Source of the DNA: Mitsuokella jalaludinii DSM 13811
GTDB lineage: Bacteria; Bacillota; Negativicutes; Selenomonadales; Selenomonadaceae
NCBI RefSeq assembly: GCF_000702905.1
Contig: NZ_JNKR01000002.1
Coordinates: 124,001-188,000, forward strand
Length of the DNA stretch: 64,000 nucleotides
Reading direction: 5' to 3'
This document shows positions 6,813 through 13,464 of this stretch, piece by piece. The position numbers were made by a program, and so were the translations under genes. How positions within the stretch are numbered: position 1 is the first letter of the stretch; every line of letters begins with the position of its first letter. The notes under the pieces were generated by a model, which worked only from the letters and a program-made list of their open reading frames with translations, was not told where the DNA came from and did not search any database.

Positions 6813-6879
6813 AGAAAAAGCTCGCGATAAAGACACCCTGACAGAACAGACTCCTGCCACAGGCCTTATCGTGAGCTTT
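6813..6879 (-). promoter_or_regulatory. Terminator-like attenuator in the sulfur carrier leader
   Basis: A 14-position stem with one A-C mismatch (6866-6879 with 6817-6830) is followed by a U5 run. It lies between the promoter (TSS about 6939) and the start codon (6791). The 35-base loop contains a smaller CCTG/CAGG hairpin. A terminator placed inside the leader suggests premature termination as a control step; the signal is unknown. Confidence 0.6.
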
Positions 6880-6945
6880 CGTTGACGAATGACTCTCGTA
6901 TCTTGTTAATGCATACTTTGTTTATATGTTTAACAATTTATGGCT

Positions 6946-6994
6946 ATTATACAGCCGTCTGCGAGAAATGTCAACATGTAGTGATAAAAGTCAC
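6946..6994 (-). promoter_or_regulatory. Consensus promoter with CRP/FNR-type operator for the sulfur carrier operon
   Basis: Minus strand TTGACA (6974-6969), 17-base spacer, TATAAT (6951-6946): a perfect sigma-A promoter. Just upstream, 6981-6994 reads GTGATAAAAGTCAC, i.e. GTGA-N6-TCAC, centred near -49. This is the core of CRP/FNR/HcpR-family sites, and a better copy occurs at 11952-11967. Confidence 0.7.
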
Positions 6995-7626
6995 GGATTA
7001 TTTCGTGGCGCCAGCCAGAGGGGCCCTTGCATCAGGGAGCTCATCGCGCAGCCGCCCGCCGCGCCCGCCGCGAGGACTTCCGGCAGGCGCTCGGGCGTGA
7101 TGCCGCCGATGGCGTAGACGGGAAGCGCTGTCGAAGCGGCGGCTTCGCGCAGGAAGCGGAGGCCGCGCGGCGGCAGGCCCGGCTTGCAGGTGGTCTCATA
7201 GATGTGGCCCGCGATGAGATACGAGCAGCCGAGCTGTTCCGCTTCGCGCACGTCTTCGAGCGAATGGCACGAGGTGCCGAGCCGCCCAGGCAACGCCCTC
7301 CCTTCCTGACGCATGGTGCGCAGGAGGGGAAGTGGCAGGTGAAGGCCGTCGGCATGGAGCCGCTTCGCCGCACCAGCGAAGGTATGCGCGATAAAGGGCA
7401 CCTGATGGCGGCGGCAGAGGATCTGTACCTCCCGCGCCAGTACCTCATAGTCCCCCTCCTCCATATCCTTCTCGCGCAGGATGAGGGCGGCGGGATGTGC
7501 GGCGGCTACCTGTTCGAGGCGCGCGAGGAAGGCTGACTGCCCTCCTGCCTCATCAAAGAGATGGCGGTTGGTCACCGCGATGAGATGCTCCTGCTTCGCA
7601 GGAAGAACTTTCTTAGAGATACACAT
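6991..7626 (-). CDS. tenI: Thiazole tautomerase TenI (ThiE-like fold)
   Basis: A 211-aa TIM-barrel protein of the ThiE/TenI family. It has LHADGLHLPLPLLR, GTSCHSLEDVREAEQLG and AGHIYETTCKPGLPPRG. The ETTCKPGL..RG stretch resembles TenI (ETDCKKGLEGRG in Bacillus) rather than thiamine phosphate synthase. TenI aromatises the thiazole tautomer made by ThiG. It ends the thiS-thiG-thiH operon and starts inside thiH (14-base overlap), in line with the thiazole branch. A true ThiE is the main alternative. Confidence 0.78.
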   Translation of the reverse strand: MCISKKVLPAKQEHLIAVTNRHLFDEAGGQSAFLARLEQVAAAHPAALILREKDMEEGDYEVLAREVQILCRRHQVPFIAHTFAGAAKRLHADGLHLPLPLLRTMRQEGRALPGRLGTSCHSLEDVREAEQLGCSYLIAGHIYETTCKPGLPPRGLRFLREAAASTALPVYAIGGITPERLPEVLAAGAAGGCAMSSLMQGPLWLAPRNNP

Positions 7627-8875
7627 AGTCATTGAGCACTGGCTGCAGGCCCTCGCCGGCCATGTCCGCGTACATGCGGCGCAGGCTGCGGCTGTCGCAG
7701 ATCTCGAACTGCGCGTCGCCGGTCTCGCCCTCTCCCTTCCCCGTGTACTTCTCCTCGTGGTCGCCGATGCCCGTCGAGACGCCGGCGGAAATCTTCGTCG
7801 CAGCGATCTTGACGATGCCGTTGCGGAAGGCTGCGCTCTCGCGCGAAGAGACGGTGATGCCGACGTACGGCAGGAAGATGCGGTAGGCGCAGAGGATCTG
7901 GCAGAGCTGGCGCTCGCCGACATCCTGCGGGTTGATTTTCTCGTTGTTGATGATCGGGCGCAGGCGCGGGCACGAGAGCGAGAACTCGGCCTGCGGGTAC
8001 TTGCGCTGCAGGTAGTAGACGTGCAGCGCTGTCGCGAGGGCGTCCTTGCGGAAGTCGGCGAGGCCTAAGAGTGCCGAGAAACCGACGCCGCGCATGCCGC
8101 CCATCAGGGCGCGCTCCTGCGCCTCGAAGCGGTACGGCCAGACGCGCTTGTGGCCCATGAGGTGAAGCGTCTCGTATTTCTTGACATCGTATGTCTCCTG
8201 GAAGACGGTGACGTAGTCGGCGCCGCACTCGTGCAGGTAGCGGTAGTCGGCGACATTCATCGGGTAGACTTCGAGGCCGACGTTGCGGAAGTACTTGCGC
8301 GCGAGCTTACAGGCTTCGCCGATGTAAGCAACGCTACTCTTCTCCTTGCTCTCGCCCGTCAGCATGAGGATCTCCTCCATGCCGCTCTTGGCGATGACCT
8401 GCATCTCGTGCTCGATCTCGTCCTTGCTGAGCTGCAGGCGGTGGATGTCGTTGTAGCAGTTGAAGCCGCAGTAGACGCAGTAGTTCTCGCAGTAATTGGC
8501 GATGTAGAGCGGCGTGAAGAGGTAGACCGTGTTGCCGAAGTGACGGCTCGTCTCGCGGCTCGCGCGCTCCGCCATCTGCTCCAAGAGCGGCAGGGCGGCC
8601 GGCGAGAGCAGCGCCTTAAAGTCCTCGATCGTGCACGTCTCGTGGTCGAGGGCGCGCTTGGCGTCAAGGATCGTGTAGGCGCTCGGGTCGTAGTCGTTCA
8701 TGGCCGCGATGACCGTCTCGCGCACAGTCGGGTCGATCTGCTCCATGTCGGGCCAGTAGGCCATCGGGTCGGTACGGCTCGAGGGGTCCGTCTCCAGGCG
8801 GTGCTTCTTGGCGAGGGCTTTCTCGCTGAGCTTGTCCGAGTCGATGAAGAAATTATTTTTCTGATTCGTCATCAC
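7613..8875 (-). CDS. thiH: 2-iminoacetate synthase ThiH
   Basis: A 420-aa radical SAM enzyme that cleaves tyrosine to dehydroglycine for the thiazole ring. The cluster motif CENYCVYCGF (C-x3-C-x2-C) lies at about residues 130-140 after LFTPLYIANY. The C-terminal part has the ThiH/biotin synthase-associated domain (SLSCPRLRPI, GIVKIAATKISAGVSTGIGD). The anaerobic ThiH route rather than ThiO fits the organism. Two adjacent ATGs (8875, 8872) share an AAAGGAAG site. It lies in the operon between thiG and tenI. Confidence 0.93.
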   Translation of the reverse strand: MMTNQKNNFFIDSDKLSEKALAKKHRLETDPSSRTDPMAYWPDMEQIDPTVRETVIAAMNDYDPSAYTILDAKRALDHETCTIEDFKALLSPAALPLLEQMAERASRETSRHFGNTVYLFTPLYIANYCENYCVYCGFNCYNDIHRLQLSKDEIEHEMQVIAKSGMEEILMLTGESKEKSSVAYIGEACKLARKYFRNVGLEVYPMNVADYRYLHECGADYVTVFQETYDVKKYETLHLMGHKRVWPYRFEAQERALMGGMRGVGFSALLGLADFRKDALATALHVYYLQRKYPQAEFSLSCPRLRPIINNEKINPQDVGERQLCQILCAYRIFLPYVGITVSSRESAAFRNGIVKIAATKISAGVSTGIGDHEEKYTGKGEGETGDAQFEICDSRSLRRMYADMAGEGLQPVLNDYVYL

Positions 8876-8902
8876 AATGCGCTTCCTTTCTGTTCTCTAC
8901 GC

Positions 8903-9673
8903 TCAGTCATGCAGGAAGCCCGTCAGCGGGTCGGAAGCGGCGGCACCGCGCGTCAGCACGCGGCCGAGCCCCGAGAGATATGCCTTGCGGCCGGCGCGGA
9001 TCGCATCGCGCATCGCCGAGGCCATGAGCGGCACATCGCCGGCCGTCGCGAGAGCCGTGTTCGCCATGATGGCCGCGGCGCCCATCTCCATCGCCGCGCA
9101 GGCCTCCGACGGCTTGCCGATGCCGGCGTCGACGATGATCGGCAGGTCGATCTCGTCGATGAGGATCTGCAGGAATTCCTTCGTCGCGAGTCCCTTGTTC
9201 GAGCCGATTGGCGCGGCGAGCGGCATGACGGCCGCTGCACCGGCATCGACGAGCGCGCGGGCGGCGTAGAGGTCGGGGTACATGTAGGGCAGCACGACAA
9301 AGCCCTCCTTGGCGAGCATTTCGGTCGCGCGGATCGTCTCGTTGTTGTCGGGCAGCAGGTACTTCGAGTCGCGCATAATCTCGATCTTGATGAAGTCGCC
9401 GCAGCCGAGCGCCTTGGCGAGATGCGCGATGCGCACGGCCTCCTCCGCCGTGCGGGCGCCCGAGGTATTGGGCAGCAGGGTGACGGTCTTTGGCACGTAG
9501 TCGAGGATGTTCTCCTTCTCCTTGGTGTTCGCGCGGCGCACGGCCACCGTCACGAGCTCTGCTTCGGCGTAGCGCACGGCCGCGTCGATGAGTTCGAGCG
9601 AGTACTTGCCCGAGCCGAGAATGAAACGCGAGTGGAACGTGTGGCTGCCGAGCGTGAAGCTGTCCTCGGCCAT
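8903..9673 (-). CDS. thiG: Thiazole synthase ThiG
   Basis: A 256-aa TIM-barrel enzyme that joins 1-deoxyxylulose 5-phosphate, dehydroglycine and ThiS-thiocarboxylate sulfur into thiazole phosphate. Marks: [12 protein letters not shown], the Schiff-base lysine region [17 protein letters not shown], and [14 protein letters not shown]. The start at 9673 (MAEDSF) is preferred: it has GAGG five bases upstream and gives the family length. An upstream in-frame ATG at 9715 would add [13 protein letters not shown], encoded by short degenerate repeats, and has no good site. Confidence 0.93.
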   Translation of the reverse strand: MAEDSFTLGSHTFHSRFILGSGKYSLELIDAAVRYAEAELVTVAVRRANTKEKENILDYVPKTVTLLPNTSGARTAEEAVRIAHLAKALGCGDFIKIEIMRDSKYLLPDNNETIRATEMLAKEGFVVLPYMYPDLYAARALVDAGAAAVMPLAAPIGSNKGLATKEFLQILIDEIDLPIIVDAGIGKPSEACAAMEMGAAAIMANTALATAGDVPLMASAMRDAIRAGRKAYLSGLGRVLTRGAAASDPLTGFLHD

Positions 9674-9771
9674 CTTTTCCTCGATGGATTTCGTGGATTT
9701 TGTGGATTCTGTCATTTCTATCGTCTTCTTTCTCTATCTCTCTGTGCATATACGGCAGCTGCTGTGGGCCG

Positions 9772-9969
9772 TCAGGCACCGCCGCCCATGAAGCAGACGA
9801 TCTCGACGACATCGCCCGCCCTGAATGATGTCGTCTCGTACGCATCCTTCGCGAGGATCGCGCCGTTGTACTCGACAGCGATTGCCCGGCTGTCGTAGCC
9901 GGCTTCCTTCAGGAAGTCCAGGAGCATCGTGCCGTCTTTGGCCTGTGCTTCTCCATTGATCGTGACCAT
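9772..9969 (-). CDS. thiS: Sulfur carrier ThiS with one extra C-terminal residue
   Basis: A 65-aa beta-grasp protein, MVTINGEAQAKDGTMLLDFL at the start and VEIVCFMGGGA at the end. The sulfur-carrying ThiS tail should end exactly at Gly-Gly; here an alanine follows the glycines and the stop codon is clear (9772-9774). The second carrier in the window (6582-6791) also has an extension. No thiF lies in this operon. The upstream E1 and JAMM genes could therefore act on both carriers. The start has GGAGA at suitable distance and the gene is the first behind the TPP riboswitch. Confidence 0.9.
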   Translation of the reverse strand: MVTINGEAQAKDGTMLLDFLKEAGYDSRAIAVEYNGAILAKDAYETTSFRAGDVVEIVCFMGGGA

Positions 9970-9993
9970 AGGTTCATCTCCATCCTGTCTGCA

Positions 9994-10028
9994 TAAAAAA
10001 AGAAGGAAGACCTGCTTGGTCTTCCTTC
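9994..10028 (-). terminator. Terminator of the TPP riboswitch expression platform
   Basis: An 11-bp perfect stem (GAAGGAAGACC with GGTCTTCCTTC) is followed by TTTTTTT on the minus strand, between the TPP aptamer and thiS. Confidence 0.88.
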
Positions 10029-10067
10029 GCTCATCTCACGTCTGCGCCTGCCCTGCGGCGAAGCGCT

Positions 10068-10165
10068 CCATCTCCCTACGTTGGCATTATCCAAATCAGG
10101 TCAAGGGTCGGGACCACGAGTCCCCTCTCAGCCTGCTGTGCACGACGCCGCAAGCTCCCCCGTTA
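10068..10165 (-). promoter_or_regulatory. TPP riboswitch (THI element)
   Basis: The minus strand shows the conserved order GGGGGAGCT, GCTGAGAGG, then GACCCTTGACCTGATTTGGA and TAATGCCAACGTAGGGA. These are the hallmark thi-box sequences. An intrinsic terminator lies 40-70 bases downstream, so thiamine pyrophosphate should cause early termination ahead of thiS-thiG-thiH-tenI. Confidence 0.95.
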
Positions 10166-10181
10166 TGCAATTGCAACTCTT

Positions 10182-10210
10182 ATTATAGTCGGACTCTTTC
10201 ACATTGTCAA
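10182..10210 (-). promoter_or_regulatory. Consensus promoter of the thiazole operon
   Basis: TTGACA (10210-10205), 17-base spacer and TATAAT (10187-10182) on the minus strand, a perfect sigma-A match. It lies just after the stop of the upstream reductase gene. Confidence 0.88.
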
Positions 10211-10216
10211 CGTCTC

Positions 10217-11779
10217 TCAAGCAATTGTGTATTGGTTGGCGACAGACTGCCAAAGCTCGAGGCCCGTGCGCGCGACCGTCGCGTAGAACGGCTCGCCCGC
10301 CTCGCGCAGTGCGAGGTACTTCTGGACGAGGGCCTCCAGGAGGCCGAGGAGCTTGTCGTCGGCCACGCGGCCCTCGAGCGGCCGAGCAAAGGCAGATCCC
10401 TCGCCGAGATGTCCGCCGATCATCAACGTGTAGACGGGCACGACCGCCTCGCCGACGCGCGCGCGGCCGCCCGTCAGTCCGATGTCGGCGACCTGCGGCT
10501 GCGCGCAGGCGTGGAAGCAGCCCGTCAGGTTGATGCGCAGCGGCTGTCCGACCTCTGGGAAAGCTTCGTCGAGCGCGGCCGTGAGCTCGTGCAGGCGGTT
10601 CTTCGTCTCGATCGGTGCGAAGTTGCAGTAGGCATTGCCCGTGCACGAGGAGGCGTAGCCCGTGAAGAACCCCGGCGCCGTCGGGTAGGCCTTGAAGATT
10701 GCATCATGAAGCAGTGCCCCGGTCTCTCCCTCGGGGATGTCGAGCAGGATGAGGTTCTGCGAGTTCGTCGTGCGCAGGCGTCCCTGGCCGAAGCGCTCAG
10801 CAAGCTCGGCAAATGCCCGGAGGTCTTCGGCTCGGATGTGGCCGTTCTTCACGTGGACGCCGACGTAGCAGAGTCCCGGCTGCTTCTGCGCGTGGATGCC
10901 GTAAAAGCGGCCGTAGTTCCACGGGGCGGTGACTTCCTCGCCGCCGCGCAGCAGAGCGCCCGTCTGTGCCTCGATCTTCTCGGCGACACGCTCTGCGCCG
11001 AGGTCCGCCACGAGGTACTTGAGGCGGCAGTGATTGCGCTTCTCGCGGTAGCCCTCGTCGCGGAAGAGCGTTGCGACAGCCTCAGCGACGGCCTTGACCT
11101 CCGCCGGGCGGATGAAGAACGGCAGGCGTACCGCAAGATGCGGCTCTGCCGAAAGGCCGCCGCCGACGTAGGCGACGAAGCCCGCCTCCCCCTCGCGCCT
11201 TGCCGGCACAAAGGCAAGGTCATTGATGCGCGCAAAGCCGGCATCATGCGGGTTGGCCGAGATGGAGATCTTGAACTTGCGCGGCAGGTTCGAGAAATCG
11301 CGGTTGCCGAGGAAGAACCGGAAGACTTCCTCGACGAGCGGGCGCGTGTCGAGAAGTTCCTCTGCGTCGACACCGGCCAGCGGGTTGCCGAGGATCGTGC
11401 GCGGCACATCGCCGCAGGCCTCGACGGAGCTCAGGTCCGCGGCCTTGAGCCGCGGCAGGATGTCCACGGCATCGCGCAGGGTGATGTTGTGGATCTGCAC
11501 GGCCTGACGTATCGTGATCTGGATCTCGCCCTTGCCGTACGCGGCGGCAAAATCCGCGAGGACTTTGGCCTGCGCTGCCGTCAGCTGGCCCGAAGGCAGC
11601 TTGACGCGCACGAGGAAGTGGCCGTCGCGCGGCCGCTGCGCGTAGATCCCCGCCCACTTGAGGCGCTCGATGTCTCCGGGGTCGATCTCCTTGAATGCCT
11701 TTTCGGCGAGCGCGGGAAGCTCCTTGAGGATCTCGAGCCCGTCCTTCTCGTGTTTCCACTGTTCATTGCGGTTGGTCAT
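10217..11779 (-). CDS. Siroheme sulfite/nitrite reductase
   Basis: A 520-aa protein with the duplicated nitrite/sulfite reductase architecture: ferredoxin-like half domains (LVRVKLPSGQLTAAQAKVLA, GIHAQKQPGLCYVGVHVKNG) alternate with siroheme domains. Cluster ligands are SCTGNAYC (C-x5-C) and TGCFHAC (C-x3-C). The size fits ferredoxin-type assimilatory enzymes. Sulfite is favoured by the neighbouring sulfur genes and by the operator shared with the sulfur carrier operon. Nitrite cannot be excluded, since FNR/HcpR-type sites often control nitrite reductases. The start at 11779 has GGAGAG; an upstream ATG at 11821 lies inside a leader structure. Confidence 0.8.
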   Translation of the reverse strand: MTNRNEQWKHEKDGLEILKELPALAEKAFKEIDPGDIERLKWAGIYAQRPRDGHFLVRVKLPSGQLTAAQAKVLADFAAAYGKGEIQITIRQAVQIHNITLRDAVDILPRLKAADLSSVEACGDVPRTILGNPLAGVDAEELLDTRPLVEEVFRFFLGNRDFSNLPRKFKISISANPHDAGFARINDLAFVPARREGEAGFVAYVGGGLSAEPHLAVRLPFFIRPAEVKAVAEAVATLFRDEGYREKRNHCRLKYLVADLGAERVAEKIEAQTGALLRGGEEVTAPWNYGRFYGIHAQKQPGLCYVGVHVKNGHIRAEDLRAFAELAERFGQGRLRTTNSQNLILLDIPEGETGALLHDAIFKAYPTAPGFFTGYASSCTGNAYCNFAPIETKNRLHELTAALDEAFPEVGQPLRINLTGCFHACAQPQVADIGLTGGRARVGEAVVPVYTLMIGGHLGEGSAFARPLEGRVADDKLLGLLEALVQKYLALREAGEPFYATVARTGLELWQSVANQYTIA

Positions 11780-11799
11780 ACTATCTCTCCTGTCATGAA

Positions 11800-11878
11800 A
11801 AATGGAGGTCCCCGTACTCAACGAGCATCCATACGCAAAAGAGCATACATACTCGAAAGAATACAGGAACCTCCATTT
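11800..11878 (-). promoter_or_regulatory. Structured RNA leader of the siroheme reductase gene
   Basis: A perfect 10-bp closing stem, AAAUGGAGGU (11878-11869) with ACCUCCAUUU (11809-11800), encloses about 60 bases able to form two smaller hairpins (GUAUUC/GAGUAU and CGUA/UACG). The stem is followed by UU. Nine bases downstream is the ribosome binding site GGAGAG. The CUCC of the 3' arm could alternatively cover that site. This is a candidate riboswitch-like element; it does not match SAM, T-box or other families I know. Confidence 0.5.
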
Positions 11879-11903
11879 GCTGGTCAGTTACTGAATCGTA
11901 TTT

Positions 11904-11967
11904 ACGATACCATGGATAGTCGTTATCCGTCAACAGAAAATATCACAGATCTGTGATAAAAATCACA
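11904..11967 (-). promoter_or_regulatory. Promoter with overlapping CRP/FNR-type palindromes
   Basis: Minus strand TTGACG (11933-11928) with a weak -10 (GTATCG or TATCGT near 11904-11910). Upstream are two overlapping palindromes: TATCACAGATCTGTGATA (11941-11958, perfect) and TGTGATAAAAATCACA (11952-11967, TGTGA-N6-TCACA). Centres fall about 50 and 60 bases upstream of the predicted start, positions used by CRP/FNR activators. HcpR-like control is one possibility. Confidence 0.65.
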
Positions 11968-11988
11968 ATACCTCTTCTTCCCCACCGC

Positions 11989-12393
11989 TCAATGGCGGCC
12001 AAAGGCGAAGATCTTGACGCAGAGAAAGGTGATCGGCACGCCGAGGATGGCGGCGAGCAGGTAGCTCGCGAGCGACGGCAGGCCGAGCAGATTGTAGCAG
12101 ATGAAGACGATGGCGTTCTGGATGATGTAATTCGGCACGTACGAGAGGAAGAACTTCACGTAGCGCGCGGGCGTCATGCGCGTCGGGAAGACGAAGAAGC
12201 TGTTGAGCAGATACGCATTGCCATTGCTCAGCAGATAGCCGATGTTGAATGCGAGGTTCGCATTGTGGACGAGCGGCTCGAGAATCGTCGCGAGGAAGCT
12301 GCAGAGGAAGGTGTTGAGCGTGCCGATGATGAGGAAGAGCAGGAAGGCGCGCGTGAAGAAGTGGTGCTTGATGGTCTGCCAGTCAACTCTCAT
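11989..12393 (-). CDS. GtrA-like membrane protein
   Basis: A 134-aa protein with four hydrophobic segments and the GtrA-family pattern (FLLFLIIGTLNTFLCSFLAT, NIGYLLSNGNAYLLNSFFVF, YIIQNAIVFICYNLLG, LLAAILGVPITFLCVKIFAF). GtrA proteins are thought to help move polyprenyl-phosphate sugars across the inner membrane. It overlaps the end of the GT2 gene by 11 bases and is last in the operon, matching GtrA-GtrB-type systems. Confidence 0.85.
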   Translation of the reverse strand: MRVDWQTIKHHFFTRAFLLFLIIGTLNTFLCSFLATILEPLVHNANLAFNIGYLLSNGNAYLLNSFFVFPTRMTPARYVKFFLSYVPNYIIQNAIVFICYNLLGLPSLASYLLAAILGVPITFLCVKIFAFGRH

Positions 12394-13408
12394 GGGCAGG
12401 CTCCGGCTCTTCTACCGAATCATTGGCCATGGCGATGGCCGAAGCCGCCGCCTCGTCATCGAGGCCGTGCGCGAGGTCTTCGGGCTTGCCGCGCGCGAGG
12501 AGGTAGAGCGGACGGCGCTTCGTCTCCTCGTAGGTGCGGCCGAGATACTCGCCGATGATGCCGAGGATCAGGAGCTGCATGCCGCCGAAGAAGAGCAGGC
12601 AGGCCATGATCGTCGGCCAGCCCGCCGCCGTGTCCTCGCTGACGAAGGTCTCATAGAGCACGTGCAGGAAGAGGCAGATGCTCGCGAAGAGGCTCGCCAT
12701 GCCGAAGTAGAGGCCGAGGCGCAGCGGGAAGGTCGAGCACGTGAAGACGCCGTCGACGGCGAGGCGCCACATCTTGCGCGGCGAGAACTTCGAGCTGCCC
12801 GCAAAGCGCGGCGGCGCCGTGAAGTGCAGCTGCTTCTGCCGGAAGCCCATCGCGCCGATGAGCCCGCGGATGAAGCGCGCGTGCTCGCGGTAGCGCCGGA
12901 AGGCCAGCACGGCCTTGCGGTCCATCAGGCGGAAATCCGAGCCGCCCGGCTGCACGGGCACCTCCGAGATGAGGTTGAGGAACTTGTAGTACCCGGCGGA
13001 TGTCGTGCGCTTGAGCCACGAGGCATCGCGCGTCGCATCGCGTATCGTCTGCACGACATCGTATCCCTCGTGCCAGTACTTCAGCAGTTCGGGAATGAGC
13101 TCGGGCGGGTGCTGCATGTCGCCGTCCATCGTGATGACGACATCGCCGTCCGCGTGGTCGAGGCCGCAGGTCAGCGCGAGCTGGTGGCCGTAATTGCGTG
13201 CGAGCAGCATCGGCTGGACGCGTGCGTCTTCACGCTCGAGCTTCGCGAGGATGGCGCGGCTCTTGTCGCGCGATCCGTCGTCGACAAAGATGATTTCCCA
13301 GTCAAGGTCAAGACCTGCCATCGTCTGGCGGACGGCTTCGTAGAAATGATGCAGATTGTCCTCCTCGTTGTAGACGGGTACGACGATGGACAGTCTCTTT
13401 TTCTCCAT
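12383..13408 (-). CDS. GT2 polyprenyl-phosphate glycosyltransferase (GtrB/ArnC/DPM1-like)
   Basis: A 341-aa enzyme that would transfer a sugar to undecaprenyl phosphate on the cytoplasmic face. It has the GT-A start LSIVVPVYNEEDNLHHFYEA, EIIFVDDGSRD, the metal site VITMDGDMQHPPE and GGSDFRLMDRKAV. Two C-terminal membrane helices (LGLYFGMASLFASICLF, MACLLFFGGMQLLILGIIGE) are typical of this subfamily. The tail is Glu/Pro rich. It is followed by gtrA and preceded by a GT39-type transferase, so it supplies the lipid-linked sugar for the latter. Confidence 0.88.
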   Translation of the reverse strand: MEKKRLSIVVPVYNEEDNLHHFYEAVRQTMAGLDLDWEIIFVDDGSRDKSRAILAKLEREDARVQPMLLARNYGHQLALTCGLDHADGDVVITMDGDMQHPPELIPELLKYWHEGYDVVQTIRDATRDASWLKRTTSAGYYKFLNLISEVPVQPGGSDFRLMDRKAVLAFRRYREHARFIRGLIGAMGFRQKQLHFTAPPRFAGSSKFSPRKMWRLAVDGVFTCSTFPLRLGLYFGMASLFASICLFLHVLYETFVSEDTAAGWPTIMACLLFFGGMQLLILGIIGEYLGRTYEETKRRPLYLLARGKPEDLAHGLDDEAAASAIAMANDSVEEPEPAHES

Positions 13409-13464
13409 GGATATCTAGACTTCCCTTCTATCCTTCTGTGTTCCTTCGTGTTCCTTCTGTGTTT

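Noticed and set aside
6991-7626. Thiamine phosphate synthase ThiE
   Set aside because: The ETTCKPGL..RG stretch and the position after thiG-thiH fit TenI better; ThiE is kept only as an alternative.
9674-9715. Upstream ATG of thiG as the true start
   Set aside because: It adds a repeat-encoded Ser/Thr/Lys stretch absent from the family and has a poor ribosome binding site, while the ATG at 9673 has GAGG at five bases.
11800-11878. T-box or SAM riboswitch in the siroheme reductase leader
   Set aside because: There is no AGGGTGG T-box sequence and no S-box core, and the length is too short for either.
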